In this document: positions 22,818-34,116 of the stretch, piece by piece
How positions within the stretch are numbered: the stretch's first letter is position 1
How the letters are laid out: each line of letters starts with the position of its first letter
Made by a program: the position numbers and the translations under genes
The notes under the pieces: generated by a model
What the model saw: the letters and a program-made list of their open reading frames with translations, nothing else
What the model was told of the DNA's origin: nothing
Database searches by the model: none
NCBI GenBank assembly: GCA_014925825.1
Contig: JACGCK010000015.1
Coordinates: 496,001 to 560,000 of the forward strand
From: Pholiota molesta
Lineage: Eukaryota > Basidiomycota > Agaricomycetes > Agaricales > Strophariaceae
Direction of reading: 5' to 3'
DNA length: 64,000 nt

Positions 22818-25800
22818 CTAAAGTGAGTTATCTACAATGCGCCCTCGTAATCCATCTTGAGACTCTCCAGCAGCTTCTCGTTCCCCAAAAATCGATATGC
22901 CCCCCTCGAACTCCTTGATCCGCGCGTCAGGGAAATACTCCGTCGCCCCGAAATCCGCGCACTTGTCCACCGGAATGATCGCGCGGATGCCGCCCTTCGC
23001 CACGTACACCGTGAGCGGCGCTGGATCGCCGCCGTGTACGCCTGAACACCTCCGGCGCGAACCGCCTTCGCCCCCCGCCCCGGATCCTCTACGCTGAATC
23101 GCGCCCCGAGGAGGAACGCGAGCGTCGCGCGAATCAGCGCCGTCGTGCGCCCGATGATCTTCGCCGTCATCGCGCTCGTCCCCGGGCGCCTCGCGAGCGC
23201 GTCCTCCAGCTCCTGAATGCGCACGCGCGACTGCGCGCCATCACGCCTGGTGGTCTCGAAGAGCCGCAGGATGCCTTTGAAGGACGCTCGAGGACGGGGG
23301 CCCACCACGCGGGGTCGGCGAGGTCCACGGCGGCGAGGTCGATGCGCGCGAGGAAGAGCGTGGGGAAGTGGTCGAGCATGGCGAACTGCGCGACGGCGTC
23401 GCCCGCGCGCTCGAAGGTCGTGACGAGCTCCAGGAGGAGCGCGCAGGAGCCGCTGAAGGAGGCGAGGCGGTACGGCCCGTGCGGCTGTTTGGCCTGTGGG
23501 GTTTAGCGGGTGAGTGTGGATGATGGAAGGAGGAGGCGTGGTTAGCGGGTGCGCACCTTGATTCTCTGATGGTAGAAGGCGACGAGCGCTTCGGCTGTGT
23601 CGGTGGGCGCGTCGTCCGACATCTGCACGGCCCATATCGCGGTGGGCGACTTCAGCATGAGCGGAAGGGCCGACCGTTCCAGGGGAACCTTGGGCGAGCG
23701 CAGAATCGATCAAAAAAGCGGAATTGGACTCGTATAAATGAAGCCGACGTACCGTGCAAGATAATCAGCGGCGGCTCGCCGTTTCCTTGACGATTTCGAC
23801 CACCGTCTCATCTGACTCCAGCACCTTCTGCCACTCCTCGTCAGACATTACCTGGGCTTACTATCGTTCTTCGTGTCTGTTCCCACTTCTCCTTGTGTGG
23901 TAATGCCGCCGTCGCTTGTCATTGCGATTGTGCTGTCGATATACGCCACACCATATAAGAAGGACGCTATTTCGAGATCGAGGGTAAGTAGTAGAGGAGA
24001 TTCTCGGGGAGAGCGTCGATGGAGCGCGGCTTAGCGCTCGGGAGGCACGCAGGCCGCTGATGATGGCGTTGCGGATGGCGAGCGCGCATAGGCTTTTGGT
24101 ATCATAGGAGCAACTAAGCATTCAAAATATCACTAGCGGCGCAGAGAATACTTACCTGTCAGCACCTGCCCGGAATAGGTCATCGTCGTCGGCTACGGGT
24201 CTCCTAAATAGTGCGCACCGCGGTGCGGGTTGGGGCAGAAAGTCGTCGAGCTCCGGGACCTTGTCCTGAGAAGCATCGGCTGGGACTGCGGTGGGGAGTG
24301 GCGCTCTCAGTCGCTTCGTATAATCGGTTGATCTCATCCTCGTATTTCGTAGAGTGATTCGACGCCGTAGTGTTCCTTTAGATGTGTATTCGAATGTTTG
24401 TCGGGCCTTGCGATGAGAATCATCTACACAATTCATGTCAGTGCGCGTCTGTTGGAATGAGGTGGAGATGTAGATGCGTCCAATCACCTCCTTGAATATC
24501 CTCGAATGCTGGGGAGATCGTCGATTTACTTCTTCTATGGTAGTCCTGGAGTAATCATAATTGCATCATGATGACCCAGATGATTACGAGGTAATTATCT
24601 TTGCTCACCAAATGAGGTTGATGTACTCCTCCGTCTTTTCGACATCGGCTGTGTCGAATTTATGTTCTGATGACGGTGCTATGAGTACCCCAGTCTGAAT
24701 CTCGCTCTGCCGAACATGACGCGCCGGAAATGTACGGGGAACTAGTCAAACCAGCCTCTGAAAAGAATAAATCAGGGGGAAAAAATGCGATGCTGCGGTT
24801 ATATACCGATAGGCACTGGGTTCGTCTATGTGCAAAAAAAATTCAGGGATGAACGATTGTTCAGAAAGTCAATTATCTCACTTTTTCCTGGTGGTCAATA
24901 CAACATCAGTAGTCAATATCAACGTCAGTATGCTGTTCATGATCGCTTGAGGAGCTTACCCCGGAGCTATGCATATTTGTTCATCTTTAACTTCACGTCA
25001 AAAAATTACGACGCATTGCAAGAACATTAGGATGACCAGCTCGTCGTATATCTTCCACAACTGAGGGTTGTTAGGATGCCTGATAAACAAATCCCCAGTG
25101 TCGTATGCGGGAACACCGTCCGCTGTGGTGTTGACAACTGCTGGCGTCTTGAAGGTATTTTGCTGTGGTATTTGTTTGAATTTAGTACAATGGAAAACTT
25201 GAATTAGAAATTATGTACCACCTTGACAATAAGTCGATATATTTCTGTTGGGCCTTCCTCGCGTATAAATTTGAAATCGAAGTTGGGGTCGAGCTGTATG
25301 TAGGTGTCAGTGACCTGCTATTTTATTTTCAGATAACGCTCGTGCGTACCGCAAGCCATTCCCATCCCTCAGAATGGGTATGCTCTAGAGAAATTACAAT
25401 ACAGTGGCAACTTAAGAAATTCGTGGACGTACTGGGAAAGAACGATGTGATGGTCCCAACTTCAGTCCTGGGAAACATTACTTGAATGCAGCAGTATGGG
25501 AATTTAAACGTACATTCCGACCATTGGTACTAGAGTGACTCCTTTCTTCGCAAGATAATCGCCGACGTTGACTTGAATGGGGCCGCCACCAAACATCTAG
25601 GATCAATAAATTAATCAGCAATGAAAGAAGTCATGCAAGATGGATATTTTACGATTGCAGTGAATCCTTTCAGCGCTTCGACACTGGACTTGTGTTTGGC
25701 CCAGCTCTGAATAAGTTATGAATATGGATTGCGCCAATAGTCCCACGCCAAAGGCATTTACCTCCAGGAAGGACGGTGCGCAAAATATACGCGAAGAAGC

Positions 25801-27673
25801 GGTCGCCACCGCGGCGTTTAGCACGGCATCAGGTGTCGGGATGATTGGTGGCGTAGATGGGCGGAATACAGCCAGGGTGACCCCAAGAAGCGCCTAAATA
25901 CCTTTAGCGCTTTGTCGTCATATCCGCCTGAAGGAGTACGTACTGTGTATACGATAACCTTTAGGCCCATGAGATCTGCCATGCCATAAATTCAGTTCTT
26001 CAAGCAATTTCACCGGCTGTTGGCTACTCACGATACATTGGCATCCCGTGGGTGGAGATGATATGGCCACACAAATCACCCTCGAGTCCTGATCCATGAC
26101 ATGTAAAGATTGTCAACGACCTTAAGCAGGTAGTGTGTACTTACGGGTATGTTCTGGAAACGGTGAACAAAAGTTATATTTGAGTAAATTTGTGCACGTA
26201 CTGGGAAAGAACGTTGTGATTGTCCCGACTTCAGTCCTAGGGGAACATTCACTAAAATTCAGTGGGATGACGAGTGCGAGTGACGAGTGCGAACGTACAT
26301 TCCAAGCATTGGTACCAAAGTGACACCCTCCTTCGCAAGGTAATCACCAACGCTGACTTGAATAGGGCCGCCGCCGAACATCTAACATCGAAGAATCAGA
26401 GATAAAAAAAAAACTACGCAATACCGCTAATTTACAATCGCAGTGAATCTCTTCAGCGCATCGACGCTAGATTGGTGTTTGGCCCATCCCTAAGCGACAC
26501 AGTCAGCGAGTTGGGCGAAGAGACGCATGTCAATCGCGCTTACCTCCAGGAACGACGGGGCGCAAAGTATACGCGAAGAAGCGGTCGCCACCGCGGCGTT
26601 GAGTACGCCCTCAGGAGTAGGGATGACGGGCGGTGTCGACGGACGGAATACCGCCAGAATTACGCCATGCAAGGCCTGTGGGATGTGAGCGCTATGGCTT
26701 CCCGACCACATGGCGGGATCACATACCGTGTATACGATAACTTTAAGGCCCATAAGATCTTCGCCACGTCATAACATTTAATTATTCAAGCGACACCGCC
26801 GTCGACAGGGGACTTGGAAACTTACGAAACATTGGCATCCCGTGGGTGGAGATGATGTCGCCGCATAGATCGCCCTCGAGCCCTGGCCACAGAGAACTAT
26901 GTAAAGATCATGAACGACTTTGAACAGGTGGTTTTGCTTACCGACTTGATTTCCATGCTCAAAGAACATCTGGTAGGTCAGATATATTGGCTTCGGGAAG
27001 GAGACGGTGCCTGAGGAATGAATTATAACGCAAGGCGTAGTTGATGGATCAGAAATGATCCGTGAAGGAACTGCTCCTCCTGCCTGTGGGGAGGCGTTGT
27101 AGAAATAGTCGAAGGCAGGAACAACCACTCTAGCGACGTGGTCGCCTTCATTGTCTGCTTCAAAGATCGAGCAAGACTCCTCGGCCAGACGAGCGACTGC
27201 AGCGTCAGCCGACGCGAAAAAAAGCTTGGAGCTGGTTTTAGCCAGGAGATGTGCGACGCCGTCTGTTGAATTTCTGGTGGATATGGGAAATACTGTGAAG
27301 CCAGCCCTCATAATGCCGACAACCAGGGCGTAGTATGTAATAGAGTCTGACGATCATAGATGCATGAGTACGAATGAATTTGTGAGCAAGAGAGGTTGGA
27401 CAAACCCAAATTTGCAAGAATCCCAACGACAGGGGGTGCTGCAGGCCCATCAGCTGTTTTGAATGACGCACTTTCCAGCACGAAACGAGTAGCAACGTCA
27501 AACGCTTTAGTGGCACTTCCCCAAGTGATTGTTTCGATGGCCCCATTTGCGCATGCATAACGGAAGAGGGGATGATGTGCGTTATTCTGCGCATTGTGTT
27601 CAATGATCTGCAGGATATCGAGTGATCCATCCAGGAGAGGTGGATCGAACGTGGACGCCGGATTGAGCGTCAT
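22818..27673 (-). pseudogene. NRPS-like adenylation-carrier-thioesterase enzyme, copy B, disrupted
   Basis: The gene reads on the minus strand from MTLNPASTFDPPLLDGS (27673). Pieces in order: adenylation-domain N part, core motif HSSGTVSFPKPIYLTYQ (about 27.0 kb), exon VLNAAVATASSRIL, MFGGGPIQ, a carrier-domain stretch DDDDLFRAGADR spliced to SLCALAIRNAII (24.15-24.1 kb), and a thioesterase with PYRLASFSGS (about 23.45 kb). It ends near 22818 in the frame EYFPDARIKEFEGG. The 0.79 kb between about 25.37 and 26.88 kb is duplicated in tandem inside the gene, and copy 1 runs off its exon at 26.15 kb directly into copy 2. Several frame changes also interrupt the carrier and thioesterase parts. It is the inverted paralogue of the plus-strand gene at 40.4-44.4 kb. 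With the duplication it is unlikely to make a normal enzyme. Confidence 0.8.
25370..26880. repeat. Tandem duplication, offset about 788 bp, inside NRPS-like copy B
   Basis: Landmarks recur at a near-constant offset: CGTACATTCC at 25510 and 26294, GGGCCGCC.CC.AACATCTA near 25586 and 26366, TTGGCATCCCGTGGGTGGAG at 26038 and 26828, and GTACTGGGAAAGAACG at 25428 and 26199. The upstream copy (26.1-26.9 kb) is nearly identical to the right-arm gene; the downstream copy is more diverged. Confidence 0.85.
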
Positions 27674-29129
27674 TGAGAGAAGTTCTCGCTTAGCGTAAGA
27701 AACACAGGAGAGGTTATGATAGATGCACGATTGGAAATTTGAGAGAAGAAACTGAAAGCATATGTTTATAACCCATGCTATTCGCACTGATTGGAGTTAG
27801 ACTCCGGTTGTGTGGGTTGACAACGTTCTCTGGTCTCATGTCTTGAGCATTTGCGTTTCAAGTGCATATCCATGGACATCTGTCCGAAGCTTAGTGAAAG
27901 GGTTCTCATAGATGCCAGGTAGTTCGCAATTTTCATGACAAGGGTTCCTTTCAAGACAGCAATGACCAACTGCGTCGGGCATCCAGGTGGGAGAAAAGAC
28001 TTTACGGGGTGGGGTATATTATCGTTACTCTGCACCATGTCTGATTAGTACCTATCAATACTCAAATAGCTTCCAAGTCGTGTATTCGCGCTCCGGTAGA
28101 TCACATCAGTTACCTCCAGGCTCCAGGCTCAGCCACTTTGATATTTGACAGAGATGAGGAACTTGTAGGTCATGACGTTCGCATTTAGGAATCCTCGACA
28201 AAATATCTACTCTGCCAGTTAACATCGCAAATTACAGCTAACTGAGGTAAGCCGACATTTCGCGTACTTTCGGCAAATTCTCTGCAGAGAACGAGCGTTG
28301 AAAATTGAAATGTTGAAACTTTTGCATCTATATTGAGGTAATGAATTCGGAAACCTTAAAGTCGTATTTAGAACTGTCATGAAAGATTCGCTTATACGCC
28401 GCAAACTTCTGGGTAGACAACAGTTCAGTTAATTGCGATTTCAATTGCTCATCAATTTCAAGGAAATCGGAGAGCGATGACGCGTTTAGAAAGAAAAAAC
28501 GAGTTCACATGCTGCTTTTACGTTTATCAATTCACCCAGTAAATAGACATCTTTTGACATTGTCAATGTGAGTGCGAAGTTGGTCAATGAGCAAGTAGTA
28601 CGGCCCATCCCGTGAAAGAGTCCAAAATCGCTGAATGTGAAAAAATGGGTTGCGTCCTGTTGGCCGCGATCAGAGAGCACAATAGTATGAATTAATTGAA
28701 AACTGAAGGTACCAAAGTTCATGTATTCGGTTTCGAGCCACCACTTCTGGAGGGTGTTGTCCAAAATCGATCATAAACGAGCGCCCGGCCCGGCCGTCTT
28801 CCAGAACTGCATGCCCATGGCTTCTTCACGAATCCCTCTCAGAAGAATCCAGCGACAACGAGTACATTCCCCATGCAACATAACGCGCTAGAGCTTAAAC
28901 TCCGGGACGGATAAGGAGCCCGAAGGGCAGCCCCAGTTATTAATCCTCCCCGTGCTCATGCCCTGGATCGATCCATAATTAAAGTTCAACACGCACGAGA
29001 TCTATGGCCCAAAACAGACCTAGGAGATTGAGCACTTTGAAAAATGAAGCGATATGTAGGCCTTGTTGGGAGGGCATCGTTTGATGGAGCGAGTAGTGTA
29101 TATCAAAGTTTCATCCTGCAATGAGCAGG
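27674..29129. other. Intergenic, no gene recognised
   Basis: Contains short minus-strand frames at 27778-28038 and 28486-28764 (Met-Asp-Asn start, Phe-rich) without recognised motifs. This is the position of the spacer between the synthetase and the NRPS-like gene in the left arm; I see no clear match to the right-arm spacer at 39.43-40.39 kb. Confidence 0.35.
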
Positions 29130-29375
29130 TTAGCTGTTAGTAGGACAGCGCGATGAAAAAGGACGCACTTTTCTTGCGAATGACAGGTTCGCGAGAAGAG
29201 CGTGCATGATGGTCGTCCTCAAATGGAAGACCTATAATGACTTGGCGATGTTCAGCGACGAATACTCGATCATAATCTTCTTGCCCTTGCCGAGTGGTGT
29301 TGACGCGGAAGTGGAGGATGTACTTGTCGAGTACGATGGACTCAACCCATTCGTCGGGTAAACTAGAAGACAAGA
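29130..29375 (-). pseudogene. Arginyl-tRNA synthetase fragment
   Basis: The minus strand encodes LPDEWVESIVLDKYILHF then RVNT. After a frame change follows GKGKKIMIEYSSLNIAKS, and after a further change and a stop HLRTTIMHALLANL. These match, in order, [35 protein letters not shown] and [14 protein letters not shown] of the arginyl-tRNA synthetase gene at 37.4 kb. The segment linking the first two is shortened, and nothing of the remaining catalytic or anticodon-binding regions is seen. It is a dead duplicate lying at the expected place in the left arm of the inverted duplication. Confidence 0.85.
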
Positions 29376-29379
29376 TTGG

Positions 29380-30149
29380 TTGAGTGACATTGGAATTTGG
29401 ATTTCTCTTCGCCTTCCTCTTTTGACTCTAGTCCTAAATGCAAGCATGACACCGAGAATAAAAGATGTACCCACAGATGCCGACCTTCTCTACAATGTCC
29501 GGAGTCTCATTCTTCGTGCGGCCTGTATCCCTTTCTTTCCTAAGACGACTTCAGACATGTGGCATTGTCGAAAACAACATCCCCGGTTTTGATGTGAGTA
29601 AGGGCTCTTGGCAGGTAATTGGCACAATTGATATGGCTCATAATCTGTGCTGTGAACGAGGTTTGTTCAGAGGTTGCTGGCTGAGAGAAGCAAAGAAACA
29701 GAAAGTCGACGGAGAGTAAGGGAAAAAGGTTAGGCAGTGATCATGTCATGATGATATCCAATATCAACGTGGACACGTGATCACCAATTTCCAGCTGTTG
29801 TCTAGACTCTAATCAACGTCTAATTCCAAATTGCAGCCTGATTATGAGCCATACAAGTATGTAAAGCCACTGCGCATGTACTTATATGATACGCCCATTT
29901 GGGAGACTACCGCAGATTTACTTACCAGCCGCTGGCCAGCTAAATATATGAAATTGACGAGGGCCAACAGGTGGAGTCAATCAAGAGTCAATGTCGTGAA
30001 AAAAAAAACAATGCTAATCGTAGTGCTACACATAATACAGAAATGCAAATAAAGAAACGAGATGTATATATATGCAAATAACAGAATGATAACACAAACC
30101 CAAAACCGAACGAAAAAAATGAAAATGCGGTCGGAACAACGATCGCACA
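29380..30149. other. Intergenic, no gene recognised
   Basis: Short plus-strand frames at 29380-29719 and 29831-30052 have no recognised motifs. The region downstream of the metacaspase stop (30.0-30.15 kb) is A-rich on the plus strand, so T-rich in the transcript sense. Confidence 0.3.
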
Positions 30150-32661
30150 TCATGGATCGAAAACTTGTTCCATGTTCTGTACACGATGAGCCAAAGGCGG
30201 GAGCATTTCAAACTGCGAACTCACCATAGGAAGAAGACTAGAAAGCTGGATCGACGACATCATTAGCACTCCATCAGAGGACCGTGGAGAATAGGACCGC
30301 AAAATCGTGACACACCTGTGGGTTCTGGAAGTTGTGCATCTCCACGACGAGCGCCATCGCGTCCTCAGACCGCTGTCCGTTACAACGCGCGTTTACCTTT
30401 TTCTTGTACGCACGCGCTTTCTGGTGCAGATCGTTGACGTAGTACAAATGGATGTCATGACTATCAAATCGGAATTAGCGCCAGATAACGATGTACTTGG
30501 GAATGATGCACCTGATGGACGTCATGAGGTTGTGAAGAGTCGGTTTCGACTTGGCATCTGTACAGAGCACGAGTCTCCTGTCAGTACGAGCCTACACATG
30601 TCGAGTTATAATCGAGTCATACTGAGGTTCTGAACGAGATACTAGGAGAAAAACGAGAGTATTAATAGATATTCCACAATCCTAAATGAAAATCCCACCT
30701 GGGTCATCGATTTGCCCTCCCCGCTTTCCCAGGCCAATTCATTGTCTTTGGCGGCGGAGATGCATGTCTGTCAAGAATAGAATGTGAATTAACTTTTCCA
30801 AGCCCACGGAAGCCATATGACCATGGACGTACGACGTTGACTCCGGCACGGGCGGTATCGATCCTGAATCTCACAAGCGGGTCGTCTCTGCACTTCCCCG
30901 TGCAGTACTCATAAACGGCCACCGGCGAATTCGCCATGTACCGCTCCGGCGAGACATACATCGTCGACGCGTCGAAGTCGCCGTCCACGGGAGAGGCGTT
31001 GGTGACGCCGATAGCCGGTATCCCGTCGAAGCTTGGCTGACGCGACTCATGGCTTGCGGGCGGGGTGGGGTAACACGACGAGGTAGTGATGGCGAGGCCA
31101 GCAGGTTTTGGATGCTCTTTGCGGGGCGTTATGAGTGTTGGGATATCCAACACGGTTGGCGCGGGGTCAGGGACCGCTGACTCCAGTGGCGTGAACATCT
31201 CTGGAGGTGTATTCTGATCAGTATGCCGCTGGAGGTTACGGAAAAAACTTTACCTGGAGATTTCCTGCCTGGTGGTATTATGGGCTAAGAGAGCGGAGGA
31301 CTCAAAATCACGGCGGAGTAACTCACAATCAGCCCATAGCGTTTTCGTCCTTCGCCGGCCTTTGTTCAGCCAGGGTACGTAGACGTCGTTGCAGTGGATG
31401 TGGGGGAGGTCTAGACGGGACGAAGGAAGTGTAAGTAGCAGAACCGGCTCCATGTTCGTCCATGTCCATTCGTACCTAAAAGAGATCCTGAGTGGCAGCA
31501 GTCTAGCACTGCCTGAATATCATTCCGTGTCAAGTCAATTTTGTGTTACATTTTTGTAACGCTCACCGTCAGCGTGCACTGGATATTCTGTAGAGGGTCA
31601 ACGATTTCTGCCTTGAGTTCCTAGATTGGAGCGTGTCTATATGAGGTCCGAATGGAACAAGGAAATTATCGACGTACATTGTCTATGATAGAGAGACCAT
31701 CACAAGTCAGGATAACTAAAAGCCACGTTAGCGCCGTATGTCAGCTCCACGGCTGAAGGACAGAAGACGTACACTCGTTCTTTCCATCCTCCTCCGCAAT
31801 ATCATCCGTATCCATCTGATCCGCGTGTCCGGCATCTGACCATCGCAGCAATCCATCAGTAACCCGGCGCTCTCAGATGGGTGCCCATGCAGGTGGACTG
31901 ACAGTGGAAGAACAGTTTGTCCCCGTCCCGGACATCCTTAACCAGATGCTTGATCTGGGCCAGCTGGAAGTGCAAGAGAAAACCCAATCAGAATTGATAC
32001 AGCCTAGGGGATGCAGAAACGCTTCGACGTACCACGTTCGCTCTGGTGGGCTGTGGATGCGCCGGATCGCCATCATCGATAAGGACGACGATATCTTCTG
32101 GGTCGTACCCATATTTGTCTATGCAGTGTGAACGCTGCGTAAGAATAGAATGGGGCGGCGCTAAAGATCGTACCTATCAGGAGCGTCTGCATGGATCTGA
32201 CATCGTGATGCGGGCCCCGCAATGGCGCCTGCGTCTCTGGAGCCGCGGGCTTGCCTTCTTCACTTTGGCTTTCGGTTTCTTCGCGCCCGCCTTTTTCATG
32301 GCGCGCGGTCTTCCCACGATCAGCGACGCTGCACCCCCGGTACTGGTTTCGACGAGCGTGGTGGTAATAACAGGAATCGGCGCCTCTTGAGGAATGTCGG
32401 CGACTTGTTGAATACCGATCAGGAGCGCCTTCTTCTTGCCGTACAGCATGGTCTTCAGCAGCTTCACCAGTCGACGAACGAGGAGCCCCGGCTGGCTGGT
32501 CAACCACAAAAGCGCGCCTTCAACATCTCAAAGAACGCTTTCGGATTCCGCACTTTCGCGAGGAAGTAGAGATACGCGAGCATGGATACTCTGCGTGGAA
32601 GCGAGAGCGTGCTGGCTATGCGCATCCTCGCCAGCGCGACGATGAGGGGAGTAGGAGGCAT
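30150..32661 (-). CDS. Metacaspase-like protease with N-terminal membrane segment
   Basis: This is a caspase-fold (C14) cysteine protease of the fungal metacaspase family, linked to stress and cell-death pathways. The start MPPTPLIVALARMRIAS leads to an aromatic hydrophobic helix (MLAYLYFLAK). The caspase core begins LYGKKKALLIGIQ (32449). A Lys/Ala-rich linker follows, then LRGPHHDVRSMQTLLI, DKYGYDPEDIVVLIDDGD and KLFFHY spliced to AGHADQMDTDDIAEEDG; this restores the catalytic His motif HYAGHADQ. Then come LQNIQCTLT, and DCCHSGSLLDLPHIH with the catalytic Cys. The C-terminal exons read TCISAAKDNELAWES, KPTLHNLMTSI, DIHLYYVNDLHQKARAYKKK and EMHNFQNPQ. The stop is taken at 30150. About ten introns are needed. 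One missing T near 32543 and one unresolved frame change in the linker remain. Both catalytic motifs are present, so the enzyme is probably active. Confidence 0.8.
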
Positions 32662-32696
32662 GGGGAATGCATTCGCGCCGCTGCGATGAGTCTCCG

Positions 32697-32709
32697 TATA
32701 TATATATTA
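32697..32709 (-). promoter_or_regulatory. TATA-like box of the metacaspase gene
   Basis: On the minus strand, TAATATATATATA lies about 36-48 bp upstream of the ATG at 32661. Composition and spacing fit a TATA element, and support this upstream start over the internal Met at 32449. Confidence 0.4.
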
Positions 32710-34034
32710 AAAAGCCAAGATCTACCGCGGCCTTAAAGAGGCTTAGCTACGAAGCGTGTTTCGCCTTGTGATGCTCCGACCGCTTGCCGAGCACTGGATT
32801 CTCACAGACTCCACGGGCGCCTCAAGCTTTCAATAGAAGGGTTGTTAGGCGAGGCTGATAAGCGCTCGGCGCTCGTTAAGGGCCCGATAAGAGTCAAGAA
32901 GAGCTGGATGTACTCACGGGTGCGCGGAGGCGCCGTGGAGCTCGATGATCCAGGTCGTCTGTCTATCCATGAGAAGGTCATCGACGGAGCGCTAAAGCAG
33001 ACGCCCGAAGCAACACCGACGATGTAGTGGTCCATCGACCCTCCGGCACACATAGGTGCTGCGGAGGGCCCGGGTTTTGCGCATCGCAAGGCATTGCGTG
33101 CTAGACTTGAAAGTGTTCACCTCGCATTCAGCACATCAGGTGAGGAGACTTTATTGGGCTCAGCTTGATGGGCAACGGTGGGAGCGTACGTACTTACCAA
33201 CCTCCTGTCCATCTAACCTAATCTGAACTTATGGCTGCGGCTTCCAGTTCGAGTCGGCGATACTCCACGGGAAGACAAAAATGCCGTTGACGATAAATGT
33301 GCCTTGGGCGCGTATTGGCTTGCGTTTCAAGCTTTAGCAACAAGCACATTCGTGCTGACGAACGTAATCACCCCTGATAATCGATAAGGATACATATAAC
33401 GAAGGAAGATGTCACCGAATTAGCGGCAGTGCTCCGAAAGCGCAGAAATTTGAACCACAAAGTTTGTTGACGTGGTTCTACGTAGAGGTTGTCACTGAAG
33501 CTTGAAGCTTGAGCTTGAAGCACAGTGAAAACCGGCTCTGGGGCTGGATGAGTGGTTTGTGAATGGTTCTGCGTCACTCTGCTCGACGCAAATATGCGCT
33601 AAGTTACAAATTCTCAGAATGCTGCAGATTGCCTTGGCAGATGTAAATTTTAGGAATGTGAATTGAGATCCTTATAAGTTTTGATTTAACCGCAGTCTAT
33701 TCCATGCACATTGAGCACAATCCAAGCACAATTCTGACTTGGTCATTTCGGCCATCCCATACTTGTAATTTGCTTCCCAATTCGAAGTCCGCCCCCGCGC
33801 ATCAGGAACAAGTGAATACCTCAGTAGACGGCTATTAGAATAGGTAGGACTTGTAGAAGACATACCTTTCAGTACATCCCATAGTCCTACCACATCTTTC
33901 CACCTCTCCAGTAGACCCACATAGATATCCACGCGTTTCTCATCACTCAGTAGATCGAACAACTGTCCGAAATTCTAAGTAGAGAACACCCAAATGCCAT
34001 AGACGCCGTAGAAGCTGTAGAGACGCCCAAGAAT
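32710..34034. other. Region with unrecognised minus-strand coding-like frames
   Basis: Minus-strand frames include 33962-33672 (LLSDEKRVDIYVGLLERWKD, then ARGRTSNWEANYKYG), 33577-33368 (SFSDNLYVEPRQQTLWFKF) and a short one near 33.25 kb (GTFIVNGIFVFPWSIADSNW followed by KPQP and a stop). They look protein-like and run in the same direction, so they may be exons of one gene, but I recognise no family and cannot place the splice sites. Confidence 0.3.
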
Positions 34035-34116
34035 TGCACCCATCAGGGTTCGAACCTGAGACCTTCCGCAAAAAGTGAGCATCAACACAACAACATACCG
34101 CTGCACCATCACACCG
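34035..34116 (-). tRNA. tRNA-like relic (Val-type features), probably a pseudogene
   Basis: On the minus strand, TGGTGCAGCGGT fits the internal A-box promoter and GGTTCGAACCC the B box. The T arm is perfect (TCAGG-TTCGAAC-CCTGA) and is followed by TGGGTGCA as a 3' acceptor strand. A CTCAC stretch sits where a CAC anticodon would be expected. The 5' acceptor strand GGTGTGA does not pair with TGGGTGC, no good anticodon stem forms, and the A-to-B distance is about 8 nt longer than in an intronless tRNA. I therefore read it as a decayed tRNA or a tRNA-derived SINE head. Confidence 0.4.

Noticed and set aside
25000..30000. Retrotransposon as the source of the duplicated segments
   Set aside because: No reverse transcriptase, integrase or long terminal repeats were seen; the duplicated parts keep introns, which rules out retroposition.
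31880..32000. Loss of the catalytic His in the metacaspase (FFHCQSTCMG followed by a stop)
   Set aside because: A GTCAGT donor directly after CACT and the acceptor at GGTCAG restore FFHYAGHADQ, so the unusual sequence is an intron.
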